A stretch of DNA of 64,000 bases from Tragulus kanchil (GCA_022376925.1 JAIOJX010000027.1:21655471-21719470), one strand, 5' to 3'. Positions 1-12,054 are shown, counted from the first letter of the stretch. The notes: generated by a model from the letters alone, not told the origin. Made by a program: numbers and translations.

Positions 1-442
1 ATTTTCTTCTTGTGTTCTGCCCGCTTCCCACCTCGGGGATCCTCATCCGCCAACGGGCGAGAGTCCCCGGGCCGCAGATGCGGCCTGGCCCACGCCCGTC
101 GCTGCAGCATCATCCGCCTCGGGACTCCACGCTCCAGCACGCTCCGCCTCCTTCCCTCTCCGTGAACACCCAGCTCCCAGGACTGCGTTCATTTCATCAC
201 ACAGCTCGCCCGTCGTCTTCCCTCCCGTCAGCGGCTGCTCCGCTGCGGAGCCCCGGTTCCGCTCACCTCTTTGCGTTCCGGGGAAGTGTCACCGTGTCTC
301 CGCGATGGAGTTGTATTTCCGTGACTCACCAACGCTATTAGACACAATCGTCCCGTGGAGAACTTATTAAAATACAGTCTGGAAAAGAAAAAAATAAAAC
401 AAACAAGAAATAAAATAGAGAGTCTGGGTAGATTCATACAAT

Positions 443-556
443 CTATCTTATTTAAAAATTTTTATTTTGTATTGGAAGAGAGTTATTAACAAGGCTGTGA
501 TAGTTTCACGTGTACAGCAAAGGGATGTAGTTATATACATTTTATATATATATATG

Positions 557-600
<44 letters not shown>
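443..600. repeat. LINE 3'-end-like remnant with (TA)n/(CA)n microsatellite
   Basis: The stretch from about 443 to 540 contains ttttattttgtattgg, tgatagtttcacgtgtac and agcaaagggatg. These are phrases I associate with a common ruminant LINE 3' segment (L1 or BovB derived), and a related remnant lies at 28098-28230. It runs into an AT alternation (542-565) and a CA dinucleotide run (about 565-592). The family name is from memory. Confidence 0.6.
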
Positions 601-636
601 TGTATCTATTCTGCTTCAAATTCTTTTCCCGTTGGT

Positions 637-745
637 TGCTGTTGTTCAGTTACTAAGTCGTGTCTGACTCCTTGTGACCCCAGGGACTGCAGCACGCCGA
701 GCGCCTCCGTCCTCCGCTGTCTCCGTGAGCTTGCTCAGACTCTCG
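637..745 (-). mobile_element. BovA2/Bov-tA-type SINE fragment
   Basis: The order gttcagttactaagtcgtg, then tctgactccttgtgacccc, is the 3' end of a ruminant BovA2-type SINE read in reverse complement. Only the terminal third is recognisable, and it is diverged. Confidence 0.75.
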
Positions 746-1490
746 TCCGGTGAGTCGGCGCTGCTATCTCACCGCTAGCTCCCTGAGCTGCAGAGAATCC
801 ACAGTCTTGACCAGAAGCCTTAGGGGATGGGGAACTCTCGGCCATCATGAACTCTAGGATAACTTGGGTTATCCTGAACTCGTGAGTAGCCATGTCCTCA
901 CCGGGGAGATTTCAGGCCCGGCTGGAGAACACCGGGGACCGGCGCACGGCACAGGGAAGAGAAGCCTGACAGGGACATGCTGCTCCTGAGTCCTGCCATC
1001 GAGGCGGGAGGGCCGGAGCGTGGGTGTGGCTCCTCTCTGTGCTTCCCGCCCTGGTCCACCCTTCTGTTGCAGGAAGGGGCACCCTTCCAGGGGTGGGCTC
1101 TTGTCTGACACTTGGAGATGACCTGTCTGAGGAGACACATGCTGACAAGGTGAGAGACGTCGTTGGAAAGGGCGCCCGGGCAGAGAGCAGCAGGGTGAGG
1201 GAACCCAGGAGAACCTCTCTGCCACGTGGCTTGGCGTCTTGGGTTTTGCGGTGATGGGGCTGGTTTTCAGGTTGTCTCTGGCCAATCACTCTGACATAGG
1301 GTCCTTCCTGGTGGCTGGCACATCACTCAGGCAAGATGGGGTCCATCCAGAAGGGTTCTGGGAAGTTGGTAGGACATATGGACCGCCGTCTCCTCTCCTT
1401 TTGACTTCTGAGTTCTGGTGGTAGCTTGTTAGGTCCACGTTCCTTACCAGGACCTTCTGTTGTACAATCTCTCACGCAATGATTACCATC

Positions 1491-1550
1491 GTATCTGGCC
1501 AGAGTGGGTGGTTTCGGTCAGGTCGTATCTGGCCAGTGGGTGGTTTTGGT
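1491..1550 (+). repeat. Short tandem duplication, about 33-bp unit
   Basis: gtatctggcc occurs at 1491 and again at 1524, followed both times by a gtgggtggttt-type continuation. The second copy has lost a few bases. This is local slippage-scale duplication, unlike the 1.1-kb blocks elsewhere. Confidence 0.8.
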
Positions 1551-2116
1551 TCATCCTCCAATGACTCTCATCGCCCCAGAGCGGTGGATCTGCCCGGCCC
1601 CTGCCCCGGCTGTGACAACACAGAGCCTTCCACGGGCCACCAGCATGGTTTGTGTTTTGCCTCCATCCCATCGTCCTCTCCTCACAGCCGACTTGAGCAA
1701 TTCTTGACTTAACCTTGGTTCTCAAAGGCAGTGCGCATCATTAATCACACTGGGGGTGGGGAGCGGGGATTTTTAAAAACAGGCTCTTAGACTTCTTGGC
1801 TAGAGACTCAAATTCCATAGTCCAGAATGGGGCCGAGAAATCTGCCTTTAAAACAAACACAATAAACTCTGAAGTTATGCGATGAAGTTTGGGAACGCCT
1901 AAAGACCTCTGCCTTCATTTTCGTGACTTGCTTTCTCCCGACACAGACGGGAAGTGGAGGGAGATGAGTCTGGGACAGAGAGGTCCCAGATCACCGGGCA
2001 CCTGGGCCAGGGGTGCTCAGACCTGTGGTTTCCTGTAATCTCTACACCAGTCAGCAGGGGGAGTGGGGTCAGGAATTGTGACCCCATTTTACAGATGAGC
2101 AAGTTCTGTGTTCTTT

Positions 2117-2325
2117 GGATCACTCGAATGGTAAGGAATCTGTCTGCAATACAGGAGGCCTGGGTTCAATCCCTGGGTCAGGAAGATCTCGTGGAGGAGG
2201 GAATGGCTATCCACTCCAGTGTTCTTGCCTGGAGGATCTCATGGGCAGAGCTGCTGGGAGGGCTACAGTCCACGGGATCATGAAGAGCTGGGCATGACTG
2301 AGCAAGTAACACACACACACACTCT
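2117..2325 (+). mobile_element. BovA2-type SINE with short (CA)n tail
   Basis: The full order of a ruminant BovA2 element is visible on the + strand: aatggtaaggaatctgtctg, gcctgggttcaatccctggg, ggaagatctcgtggaggag, atccactccagtgttcttgc, then a degraded gactgagcaagta end. A CA run follows at 2309-2322. Confidence 0.9.
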
Positions 2326-2622
2326 GCTCCTCCAGCTCTAAAACTCTGTGATCCCATGGCAGGACGTCAAAGCACCAGGCTTAAGCTTTACGTCCATCAC
2401 TTGTGACGTTAAGTAGGCTCTCTCCCCAACCTGGCCTCCCACACGGAGGCCGCACGTGGTCTTAGGGGGCTTCTCAGAGGGCTCTCCGCAAACAGGCTCA
2501 TCCCAGGCGCTGAGCTCTGTTGTAAATAGGGTTTGATGATGACTACTGGTTTGTCACCTGAACGTAGTCTTCTTCACACTTGACGGTGTTTCCCTGCACA
2601 ATCGCGTCTTCCAGGGTCAACT

Positions 2623-2683
2623 CAGGAAGGAGGGGAAGGAGGGAGGGCAGGGGAAAGGAAGGGAGGTAGGGAAGGAAGGAGGC
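2623..2683 (+). repeat. Purine-rich GGAA/GGGA simple repeat
   Basis: An almost uninterrupted stretch of ggaagg, gggagg and gggaaagg motifs. It has no coding value. Confidence 0.8.
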
Positions 2684-2881
2684 GCTCAGAGGAGATCGTC
2701 ACTGGTTGTAAAGTGTGAGGCACTGCAGCGAAATGCCAGTGGCAGTGCTCATGAAGCAGGGTGGGTGTGAGGCCACGCGGCCCAACTGAAGGAAAATGAC
2801 TGAGCCGTGAGGTGTGCGCGACAGCGAGGACGAAGGCCACCGTCCAGGAGGGCTGAGGCATAGATTGTTTACGCCAGGCTC

Positions 2882-5141
2882 CACGTTAGCAAAACCACAG
2901 CAGCTATTAATGACGCTCAAAAGCGCCATCAGTGGCCCGGAACTTCGCATCATGACTGGGCTCTGCCTTATCATCCCCGGGAAGGCCAGCAGCACACAGA
3001 CCAAAGGGGCTGAAACTTTAGCTGCCGCCAGCATCCCGGAGCGCCTTCACCGTCCCAGAATAGCACGGCTTGGCTCCCGGCAGCCTCAGGCCACACCGCA
3101 GCTGGGCTTCCGGCAAGGGAGCTGGAGTCAAGCCTCAAGCAGCGCCCGGAACAGCTGGGACCGAGCTCCACCCAGATGCCAGCTGGCGGGCCCTGCCCGG
3201 CTAGAGGCGCCGGCTCTGGTGAGTGTGGGCACGGCTGGCTCTCCCGTGGCACTCAGCTCTCCCCCTCTGCCCCATCCCTGACCCCTTGGGGTCCCCCTTG
3301 GCTGAGTTTAAGAGTCAGGGCACCCTTGAATCCCAGGCAAGGGGGTGGCGGCTGAGACCAGGTCTTTGGAATGCTGGTGGGTGGTCCGGGCTGCTGGCGG
3401 GCGAGGCTGGTGCAGTGGTGAGGGGCCCTGAGGGCGGGGCAGGCTGCAGTGCAGGCAGAGGGGACGTGACCACAGGGACAGCGACCATGGGAGGCCAGGC
3501 CTGAAGGAGGGAGAAGGGGCAGAGAGGGAGGCCATAGCCCTGCCACCGGCCAGCACTTGCCCAGCCCAGAGCTGTCATGAGGCTGGCTTCTGACGGTGAG
3601 TGTTGATGGACGAGGGAGGGTGGCTGAGAAGGGAGGCTGCAGGCTAGACAGCCGGCCAACGGTGTCCAGCGCCCTTCTCCTGTGATGGCCCACGTCGGCG
3701 CTTCATCTATTTATTCCCCTGCAAACACTGACCGAGGCCCTACTGTGGGCAAGGCACCAACGGGACACATGGATGACCGGGCACAGGTTCCCCTAGGAGA
3801 GCATACCCCTAGTAGAGGATGTAAGGCATATACTTAAACGAACAGAGAGGGGAAAGTGGGCTACAGAGAGACACGAAGGTGCTCTGGGGCACAGAGCAGC
3901 AAAGTGCTAGTCTAGCAAAGCGAAACCAAGTGGGTGCTAATCCAGGGCTGGTCACTCGGCCTGCATGAGCCTCAGTTCTAAACCTATAATGTGGAGGACA
4001 TCCACGTCCAGAAGGCTCACACGTTAGCAAAACACAGCAGCTATTAATGACGCTCAAAAGCGCCATCAGTGGCCCGAACTGCATCATGACTGGGCTCTGC
4101 CTNATCATCCCCGGGAAGGCCAGCAGCACACAGACCAAATGGGCTGAAACTTTAGCTGCCGCCAGCATCCCGGAGCGCCTTCACCGTCCCAGAATAGCAC
4201 GGCTTGGCTCCCGGCAGCCTCAGGCCACACCGCAGCTGGGCTTCCGGCAAGGGAGCTGGAGTCAAGCCTCAAGCAGCGCCCGGAACAGCTGGGACCGAGC
4301 TCCACCCAGATGCCAGCTGGCGGGCCCTGCCCGGCTAGAGGCGCCGGCTCTGGTGAGTGTGGGCACGGCTGGCTCTCCCGTGGCACTCAGCTCTCCCCCT
4401 CTGCCCCATCCCTGACCCCTTGGGGTCCCCCTTGGCTGAGTTTAAGAGTCAGGGCACCCTTGAATCCCAGGCAAGGGGGTGGCGGCTGAGACCAGGTCTT
4501 TGGAATGCTGGTGGGTGGTCCGGGCTGCTGGCGGGCGAGGCTGGTGCAGTGGTGAGGGGCCCTGAGGGCGGGGCAGGCTGCAGTGCAGGCAGAGGGGACG
4601 TGACCACAGGGACAGCGACCATGGGAGGCCAGGCCTGAAGGAGGGAGAAGGGGCAGAGAGGGAGGCCATAGCCCTGCCACCGGCCAGCACTTGCCCAGCC
4701 CAGAGCTGTCATGAGGCTGGCTTCTGACGGTGAGTGTTGATGGACGAGGGAGGGTGGCTGAGAAGGGAGGCTGCAGGCTAGACAGCCGGCCAACGGTGTC
4801 CAGCGCCCTTCTCCTGTGATGGCCCACGTCGGCGCTTCATCTATTTATTCCCCTGCAAACACTGACCGAGGCCCTACTGTGGGCAAGGCACCAACGGGAC
4901 ACATGGATGACCGGGCACAGGTTCCCCTAGGAGAGCATACCCCTAGTAGAGGATGTAAGGCATATACTTAAACGAACAGAGAGGGGAAAGTGGGCTACAG
5001 AGAGACACGAAGGTGCTCTGGGGCACAGAGCAGCAAAGTGCTAGTCTAGCAAAGCGAAACCAAGTGGGTGCTAATCCAGGGCTGGTCACTCGGCCTGCAT
5101 GAGCCTCAGTTCTAAACCTATAATGTGGAGAGGACATCCAC
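2882..5141 (+). repeat. Direct duplication A (2882-4005 and 4020-5141)
   Basis: Copy 1 (2882-4005) and copy 2 (4020-5141) match base for base over about 1.12 kb, apart from the junction zone. Copy 2 starts with dropped bases (aaaaccac becomes aaaacac, cccggaac becomes cccgaac) and an N at 4103. Copy 1 ends with gtggaggac where copy 2 has gtggagaggac. A 14-bp spacer separates them. Both copies carry a segment near 3705-3790 that may be an ancient mammalian repeat. I read the pair as an unmerged contig overlap. Confidence 0.95.
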
Positions 5142-7140
5142 CTTACTGAACGCCTAAGGTTATCAAGATCAAATACATAGAAAAGTCTCCTGGAAAATTG
5201 TACGGTCAGAAGATCCCCTGGAGGAGGAAATGGCAACCCACTCCAGAGGAGCCCATGGACAAAGGAGCCCGGCGGGCTTCAGTCCGTGTGGACATGACAT
5301 AGCGACTGAGCAACAGCACAGAGCTAAACTGTTACGGGCGCTACGATAATATTATACTAGCCAGTGTTTTCTGAGTCTCTCAGCCTGGGATTCTGGGAGC
5401 TAGAGGGAGCCAGGGGTCTGAGCGTGGGGCTCAGGACAGCAGCAGGGCCACCCTAGACCCGGAGCCCACCCTTCCCCTGTGAGCAGGCCTCCCGCGTCCC
5501 TCAGGTCTTGGCCAATCAGTTCAGTCGCTCCACTCAATTTACTGTATGTACCGAGCACTATCCCAGGGCCGCAGGGCAGCGAGGCATGAAATCTGCTCCC
5601 CACGGAGCCTGCCACAGAATGAGGGAGGCCAGGTATCCATGTGCACAAGATAACTAACCGTGCAAAACAGGGCAAGATCGGTAAATCTGTGCTAGAGGGA
5701 AAGCTTTGAGAAAGCAGAGGGAGGAGGTCTGTGCTATGGGTGGGGTCGCCGGCCAACGCTTCTGGGAGGAGCAGAAGGCTTGAAAGGGGGATTGATTCAG
5801 AGAGGCCGGGCGGGGGTGTCCTGGACTGAGTCAGGGGAAAGGGGTGAGGAAGCCCCAGGAAGGTCTGTCCTGTGGCCAGACTCAGAGCTGCCCTCTCGGG
5901 CTGGGGTGGCCTTGTCCTGTGGGGAAGAAGGGGAGGAGGCTCGGTCCAGGTTGAGTGCAGGCTGCAGGAGCCTCGAGTGCCACTGGGCAAAGGAGTTTGG
6001 TCTTTCGTTTAGAGGCGGCAGGAGTCAGTGACATCTTCCCAGGTAAGGCATCCAAATCCCTTAAAACCGAACAGAGAGGGGAAAGTGGGCTACAGAGAGA
6101 CACGAAGGTGCTCTGGGGCACAGAGCAGCAAAGTGCTAGTCTAGCAAAGCGAAACCAAGTGGGTGCTAATCCAGGGCTGGTCACTCGGCCTGCATGAGCC
6201 TCAGTTCTAAACCTATAATGTGGAGAGGACATCCACCTTACTGAACGCCTAAGGTTATCAAGATCAAATACATAGAAAAGTCTCCTGGAAAATTGTACGG
6301 TCAGAAGATCCCCTGGAGGAGGAAATGGCAACCCACTCCAGAGGAGCCCATGGACAAAGGAGCCCGGCGGGCTTCAGTCCGTGTGGACATGACATAGCGA
6401 CTGAGCAACAGCACAGAGCTAAACTGTTACGGGCGCTACGATAATATTATACTAGCCAGTGTTTTCTGAGTCTCTCAGCCTGGGATTCTGGGAGCTAGAG
6501 GGAGCCAGGGGTCTGAGCGTGGGGCTCAGGACAGCAGCAGGGCCACCCTAGACCCGGAGCCCACCCTTCCCCTGTGAGCAGGCCTCCCGCGTCCCTCAGG
6601 TCTTGGCCAATCAGTTCAGTCGCTCCACTCAATTTACTGTATGTACCGAGCACTATCCCAGGGCCGCAGGGCAGCGAGGCATGAAATCTGCTCCCCACGG
6701 AGCCTGCCACAGAATGAGGGAGGCCAGGTATCCATGTGCACAAGATAACTAACCGTGCAAAACAGGGCAAGATCGGTAAATCTGTGCTAGAGGGAAAGCT
6801 TTGAGAAAGCAGAGGGAGGAGGTCTGTGCTATGGGTGGGGTCGCCGGCCAACGCTTCTGGGAGGAGCAGAAGGCTTGAAAGGGGGATTGATTCAGAGAGG
6901 CCGGGCGGGGGTGTCCTGGACTGAGTCGGGAAGGCGTGAGGGAAGCCCCAGGAAGGTCTGTCCTGTGGCCAGACTCAGAGCTGCCCTCTCGGGCTGGGGT
7001 GGCCTTGTCCTGTGGGGAAGAAGGGGGAGAGGAGGCTCGGTCCAGGTTGAGTGCAGGCTGCAGGAGCCTCGAGTGCCACTGGGCAAAGGAGTTTGGTCTT
7101 TCGTTTAGAGGCGGCAGGAGTCAGTGACATCTTCCCAGGT
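4973..7140 (+). repeat. Direct duplication B (4973-6044 and 6068-7140)
   Basis: The second copy repeats the first at an offset of about 1095 bp, with a 23-bp spacer. The tail of duplication A (4973-5141) is the head of this one, so that segment exists three times (3839-4005, 4973-5141, 6068-6236). Differences sit near the end of copy 1, for example the gactgagtcaggggaaagg zone against gactgagtcgggaaggcg. Likely an assembly overlap. Confidence 0.95.
5207..5320 (+). mobile_element. BovA2-type SINE fragment (repeated at 6302-6415)
   Basis: The sequence shows agatcccctggaggaggaaa, tggcaacccactccag, atggacaaaggagccc and gcgactgagcaacagcac in the order of the BovA2 3' half on the + strand. The same insertion, with the same truncated head, is at 6302-6415 because it lies within duplication B. 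Confidence 0.88.
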
Positions 7141-8982
7141 GGTGCGAGTGGCAAAGAACCCACCTGCCAGTGCAGGAGACAAAAGAGATGCGGGTTTAGA
7201 ACCTGGGTCGGGTTCCTTGTCTGGGTCGGGAAGATCCCCTGGAGGAGGGCACGGCCACCCACTCCAGTATTCTCGCCCGGAGCATCCCAAGGACAGAGGA
7301 GCTTGCCAGGCTTGGAAGAGGTGGGTGGGTTTGAGGGGTCTGAAGTCTGGACTCTTGGCCTTGACCCTGGTTCCTTGATTCTCTCAGTCTCTCAATAGAG
7401 GCTCTTCAGACCGAGGCAGCTCAGAAAACCCAGCAGTCTCTTTGCACAGGGAGCTGGTCAGTGCCCACCGAGCCATGGGCAGGGAAAGGGGGAGAGGCAG
7501 GCTCTGTGGCCGCCGTGGATGGGTTCAGCATCAGACGACATTCCAACAGGTTCTGCCCAAGGCCCACTTCCTGGTACCTTTCCAGAGGGATCATCCGCGG
7601 GCAGTGGGCTGTGGCCAATCAGCGTTGACCTTGCCTGCTCCCTGCCCCTCGGCTTCCTGCTTCTCAAGGGGCCACCATTGTACCCAGGACCTCTCAAAAT
7701 AAAGTGCAAGATGGTACCAAGCTGCCCTAAGCAGGCAGTCCGAGGAGCTGAAGAGAAGAGGGAGCTTAGCCAGACACGGCAGCCTGCGGTAACCAGTTAT
7801 CCTGAGCTTGGGGGCAAGGAGAGGTCAAATGCAAAGTCTATCTACCAGGGAGCTGTGGAGAGCCCAGCCCGTGCACAAGATAACTAACGTGCAAAACAGG
7901 GCAAGATCGGTAAATCTGTGCTAGAGGGAAAGCTTTGAGAAAGCAGAGGGAGGAGGTCTGTGCTATGGGTGGGGTCGCCGGCCAACGCTTCTGGGAGGAG
8001 CAGAAGGCTTGAAAGGGGGATTGATTCAGAGAGGCCGGGCGGGGGTGTCCTGGACTGAGTCGGGAAGGCGTGAGGGAAGCCCCAGGAAGGTCTGTCCTGT
8101 GGCCAGACTCAGAGCTGCCCTCTCGGGCTGGGGTGGCCTTGTCCTGTGGGGAAGAAGGGGGAGGAGGCTCGGTCCAGGTTGAGTGCAGGCTGCAGGAGCC
8201 TCGAGTGCCACTGGGCAAAGGAGTTTGGTCTTTCGTTTAGAGGCGGCAGGAGTCAGTGACATCTTCCCAGGTGGTGCGAGTGGCAAAGAACCCACCTGCC
8301 AGTGCAGGAGACAAAAGAGATGCGGGTTTAGAACCTGGGTCGGGTTCCTTGTCTGGGTCGGGAAGATCCCCTGGAGGAGGGCACGGCCACCCACTCCAGT
8401 ATTCTCGCCCGGAGCATCCCAAGGACAGAGGAGCTTGCCAGGCTTGGAAGAGGTGGGTGGGTTTGAGGGGTCTGAAGTCTGGACTCTTGGCCTTGACCCT
8501 GGTTCCTTGATTCTCTCAGTCTCTCAATAGAGGCTCTTCAGACCGAGGCAGCTCAGAAAACCCAGCAGTCTCTTTGCACAGGGAGCTGGTCAGTGCCCAC
8601 CGAGCCATGGGCAGGGAAAGGGGGAGAGGCAGGCTCTGTGGCCGCCGTGGATGGGTTCAGCATCAGACGACATTCCAACAGGTTCTGCCCAAGGCCCACT
8701 TCCTGGTACCTTTCCAGAGGGATCATCCGCGGGCAGTGGGCTGTGGCCAATCAGCGTTGACCTTGCCTGCTCCCTGCCCCTCGGCTTCCTGCTTCTCAAG
8801 GGGCCACCATTGTACCCAGGACCTCTCAAAATAAAGTGCAAGATGGTACCAAGCTGCCCTAAGCAGGCAGTCCGAGGAGCTGAAGAGAAGAGGGAGCTTA
8901 GCCAGACACGGCAGCCTGCGCGGTAACCAGTTATCCTGAGCTTGGGGGCAAGGAGAGGTCAAATGCAAAGTCTATCTACCAG
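6736..8982 (+). repeat. Direct duplication C (6736-7848 and 7871-8982)
   Basis: About 1.11 kb is repeated after a 22-bp spacer. Copy 2 begins with a dropped base (taactaaccgtgc becomes taactaacgtgc), and further 1-3 bp differences sit near 8160 and 8920. Its first third is also part of duplication B, so 5641-6044, 6736-7140 and 7871-8272 are three versions of one sequence. Confidence 0.95.
7127..7302 (+). mobile_element. BovA2-type SINE (repeated at 8259-8434)
   Basis: A + strand BovA2-type element: cttcccaggtggtgcgag head, caaagaacccacctgcc, gaagatcccctggaggaggg, acccactccagtattctc. It also has a small internal duplication of the gggtcggg motif. The second occurrence at 8259-8434 is the same element inside duplication C. 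Confidence 0.88.
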
Positions 8983-10951
8983 CCTGTTGTGGGGCGCCCA
9001 GCCACCAAGCAGCTACCTCTCAGGGAGCCAAGAGCCCCACCCTCCGCTCGCCGAGGGACTAGGACTGCTCCAGGGGGCCAGGCGGTGAGACCAGGGGCTC
9101 TCAGCCCTCCAGGGAGGGGAGCAAGCCTCTCTGTCCCCCCCGGAGGAGGAGGTGCCTCCTAAAAGCGATTCTGCCATCTGAACTGGCAATCCAGGACTCC
9201 CGTGACTCAGGCCAAAGGGACGTCCCTCTAGGGAGCCAAATGACCGGGAACGCCCCTGAGGCCGGCTCCTCCAGCGCCCCAAGCTGGGTAGCAAGGCCAC
9301 CTACCCGCCACTCTAACACAGGGCACGGCTGGCCCGGGGGAGGTGATGGCGCCGGTAGGCACTGGGTTTGCCTGCTTCCCTGGGGTGGGTGGACAAGGCA
9401 GGGGCAGCCCTGCTGGCGTGGTGTTCAAGGTGGTCCCCTCTGCCCTCCTGTGATGGGGAAGGTCAGCAGAGGGGCTGCCCTCCAGGGCTATGTCTTACTT
9501 TCTCTCTTTATTTTTTGTGGGGTGGGGTGGGGAGGGAGGGGGTCAGGCGGGCCACTTCTATTGGTCTTTCATTTCTCCATTTTCATCCATCTTTGTTCTT
9601 TGGCCCATGTGGGCCTCCCATTGCGGTGGCCTCTGCTGTTGCAGAGCACCGGCTCTGGGCGCATGTGCTCCAGAGCTCTGGCTTGGTAATTGGACACATT
9701 GGTCCAGCCGCTCCGCGACATGGGATCTTCCCAGGCCAGGATCGAACCGCGCCTTGCACTGCAAGGCGGTGTCCTTACCCACTGGACCACCAGGCCACTT
9801 TCTCTCTTTTAAAATATACTATTTATTTTGGAACACGGTGCTCTAGAGCTGCCAGTGGGCTGTGGCCAATCAGCGTTGACCTTGCCTGCTCCCTGCCCCT
9901 CGGCTTCCTGCTTCTCAAGGGGCCACCATTGTACCCAGGACCTCTCAAAATAAAGTGCAAGATGGTACCAAGCTGCCCTAAGCAGGCAGTCCGAGGAGCT
10001 GAAGAGAAGAGGGAGCTTAGCCAGACACGGCAGCCTGCGCGGTAACCAGTTATCCTGAGCTTGGGGGCAAGGAGAGGTCAAATGCAAAGTCTATCTACCA
10101 GCCTGTTGTGGGGCGCCCAGCCACCAAGCAGCTACCTCTCAGGGAGCCAAGAGCCCCACCCTCCGCTCGCCGAGGGACTAGGACTGCTCCAGGGGGCCAG
10201 GCGGTGAGACCAGGGGCTCTCAGCCCTCCAGGGAGGGGAGCAAGCCTCTCTGTCCCCCCCGGAGGAGGAGGTGCCTCCTAAAAGCGATTCTGCCATCTGA
10301 ACTGGCAATCCAGGACTCCCGTGACTCAGGCCAAAGGGACGTCCCTCTAGGGAGCCAAATGACCGGGAACGCCCCTGAGGCCGGCTCCTCCAGCGCCCCA
10401 AGCTGGGTAGCAAGGCCACCTACCCGCCACTCTAACACAGGGCACGGCTGGCCCGGGGGAGGTGATGGCGCCGGTAGGCACTGGGTTTGCCTGCTTCCCT
10501 GGGGTGGGTGGACAAGGCAGGGGCAGCCCTGCTGGCGTGGTGTTCAAGGTGGTCCCCTCTGCCCTCCTGTGATGGGGAAGGTCAGCAGAGGGGCTGCCCT
10601 CCAGGGCTATGTCTTACTTTCTCTCTTTATTTTTTGTGGGGTGGGGTGGGGAGGGAGGGGGTCAGGCGGGCCACTTCTATTGGTCTTTCATTTCTCCATT
10701 TTCATCCATCTTTGTTCTTTGGCCCATGTGGGCCTCCCATTGCGGTGGCCTCTGCTGTCGCAGAGCACCGGCTCTGGGCGCATGTGCTCCAGAGCTCTGG
10801 CTTGGTAATGGGACACATTGGTCCAGCCGCTCCGCGACACATGGGATCTTCCCAGGCCAGGGATCGAACCGGCGCCCCTTGCACTGCAAGGCGGTGTCCT
10901 TACCCACTGGACCACCAGGGAAGCCCCACTTTCTCTCTTTTTAAAATATAC
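8734..10951 (+). repeat. Direct duplication D (8734-9819 and 9853-10951)
   Basis: About 1.09 kb is repeated with a 33-bp spacer. Copy 1 loses at least a dozen bases within its last 110 bp: gcgacacatggg becomes gcgacatggg, ccggcgcccctt becomes ccgcgcctt, and the aagcc of ccagggaagcccc is missing. Copy 2 reads as a clean SINE end. This pattern fits a low-quality contig end. The head (7602-7848, 8734-8982, 9853-10101) is present three times because of duplication C. Confidence 0.95.
9503..9796 (-). mobile_element. CHR-type tRNA-derived SINE (repeated at 10622-10927)
   Basis: Read in reverse this is a tRNA-headed ruminant SINE. It begins cctggtggtccagtgggtaa, carries an A/B-box-like promoter region with ttcgatccctggcctggg, then the gagctctggagc...cagagccggtgctct body and an A-rich/pyrimidine tail. 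The same family recurs at 36947, 58560, 59034 and 60128. The copy at 10622-10927 is the better-preserved twin within duplication D. Family naming is from memory. Confidence 0.85.
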
Positions 10952-11147
10952 ATACGTTTTCTGGCTGCATCGGGTCTTAGACAGGATTTTTCATTTCAGT
11001 GTTCAGGCTTCTCTCTAGTTGTGACTCGTGGGCTCAGAAGTTGTGGCCCCATGCCATCTGGAATCTTAGTTCTCTGACCAGGGATCAAACCAGTGCTCCT
11101 TGCATTGGTAGGTGGATTCTTGACCACTGGCCCACCAGAGAAGTCCC
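10928..11147 (-). mobile_element. CHR-type SINE, diverged
   Basis: ggctgcatcgggtctt, gttctctgaccagggatcaa, ttgcattggtaggtgga and ccaccagagaagtccc occur in the reverse-complement order of a CHR-type element. It abuts the preceding SINE head to tail. Confidence 0.8.
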
Positions 11148-11331
11148 TAAGTCTCAACTCTTTGCTGCTGCTGTTCAAACTATAGAATAAGTAGGTCTAC
11201 TAAACGTCAGGCTCTGTGCCAATACCAGGGACAACAAACTGAGCAAGACACGTCCCTATCCTTGAGAAGACAAGGACACAGAAGGCCAAGATACACGACG
11301 ACAAACAATAAGCAAACCCACACATACTAGC

Positions 11332-11552
11332 CGGGCCTCCCCACTGGCTCGGCAGTAAAGAATTCACCTGCCGATACAGGAGATGTGGGTTCGATCCTTG
11401 TTGCGGGTAAGATGCCCCCGGAGAAGGAAGTGGCAAGCCACTCCAGTCTTCTCATCTGAGAAATCCCATGGACAGAGGAGCCTGGTGGGCTGCAGTCAAT
11501 GGGGTCGCCAAGAGTCGGACATGACTTAACAACTAAATAACAACAACAAAAA
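11332..11552 (+). mobile_element. BovA2-type SINE, near full length
   Basis: The + strand element runs from ctccccactggctcggcag through ttcgatccttgttgcggg, ccactccagtcttctcatc, agaggagcctggtgggctgc and agtcggacatgact to an aac-rich tail. Its 3' part (from about 11445) is the first block of duplication E. Confidence 0.9.
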
Positions 11553-11773
11553 CATTCCAGCTATGGGTAAATGGGGCGGTCTGGGCAGGTAAGGAAAGCT
11601 TGGCGAAAAAAGAGACATTGGAGCTGAGCTTTGAGGCAGGGCAGGTTTTTAAAAAGCTTTGGTCAGACAGGGAAAGGGAGCTGGGGGGAACAGGTGGTGG
11701 AGAAGCATAGGGCTCCCGTGATCACAGTAAAACAGACCTGAAAGGATGTTGGGGTTTGAGCTACACACTGTTA

Positions 11774-11897
11774 GGCCTCTTATTTCGGGCCTCAGTGCGA
11801 GGCCTGTGGGACCTTAGTCCCCCGACTGGGGATGGAACCCTGGCCCTCAGCAGTGCAAGCACCGAGTCCTAACCACTGGACGGCTGGGGAAGTCCCC
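11774..11897 (-). mobile_element. CHR-type SINE fragment (repeated at 12838-12961)
   Basis: The reverse-complement order is ccttagtcccccgactgggg, tggaaccctggccctcagc, tcctaaccactggacggc, tggggaagtcccc. The twin at 12838-12961 is part of duplication E. Confidence 0.8.
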
Positions 11898-12054
11898 CGG
11901 CTGGGCCTTTTTAACTGGTAGGGCTGAGACGGCAGGGGATGGACCAGGAACAGAGAGGCTGACCACTGAGCACCTGTGAGCACGAGGCTCATGTGAGAAC
12001 ATTCTAGACACAGTTTTATCTGGATGTTACAGCAAGGTGCGGGGGTGGTACTGT

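Larger units (their letters stand above)
1..2881. other. Intergenic DNA upstream of GPRC5C, no gene seen
   Basis: No ORF here resembles a known protein, and I see no coherent splice structure. Positions 1-350 are GC-rich, then an A-rich stretch runs to about 430. The rest holds a LINE-like remnant, two BovA2-type SINE pieces, simple repeats (listed separately) and unique sequence. A MIR-like remnant may lie near 2075-2105, where the motif ccccattttacagatgag occurs. In human, GPR142 lies upstream of GPRC5C, but no GPR142 coding sequence is visible. Confidence 0.7.
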
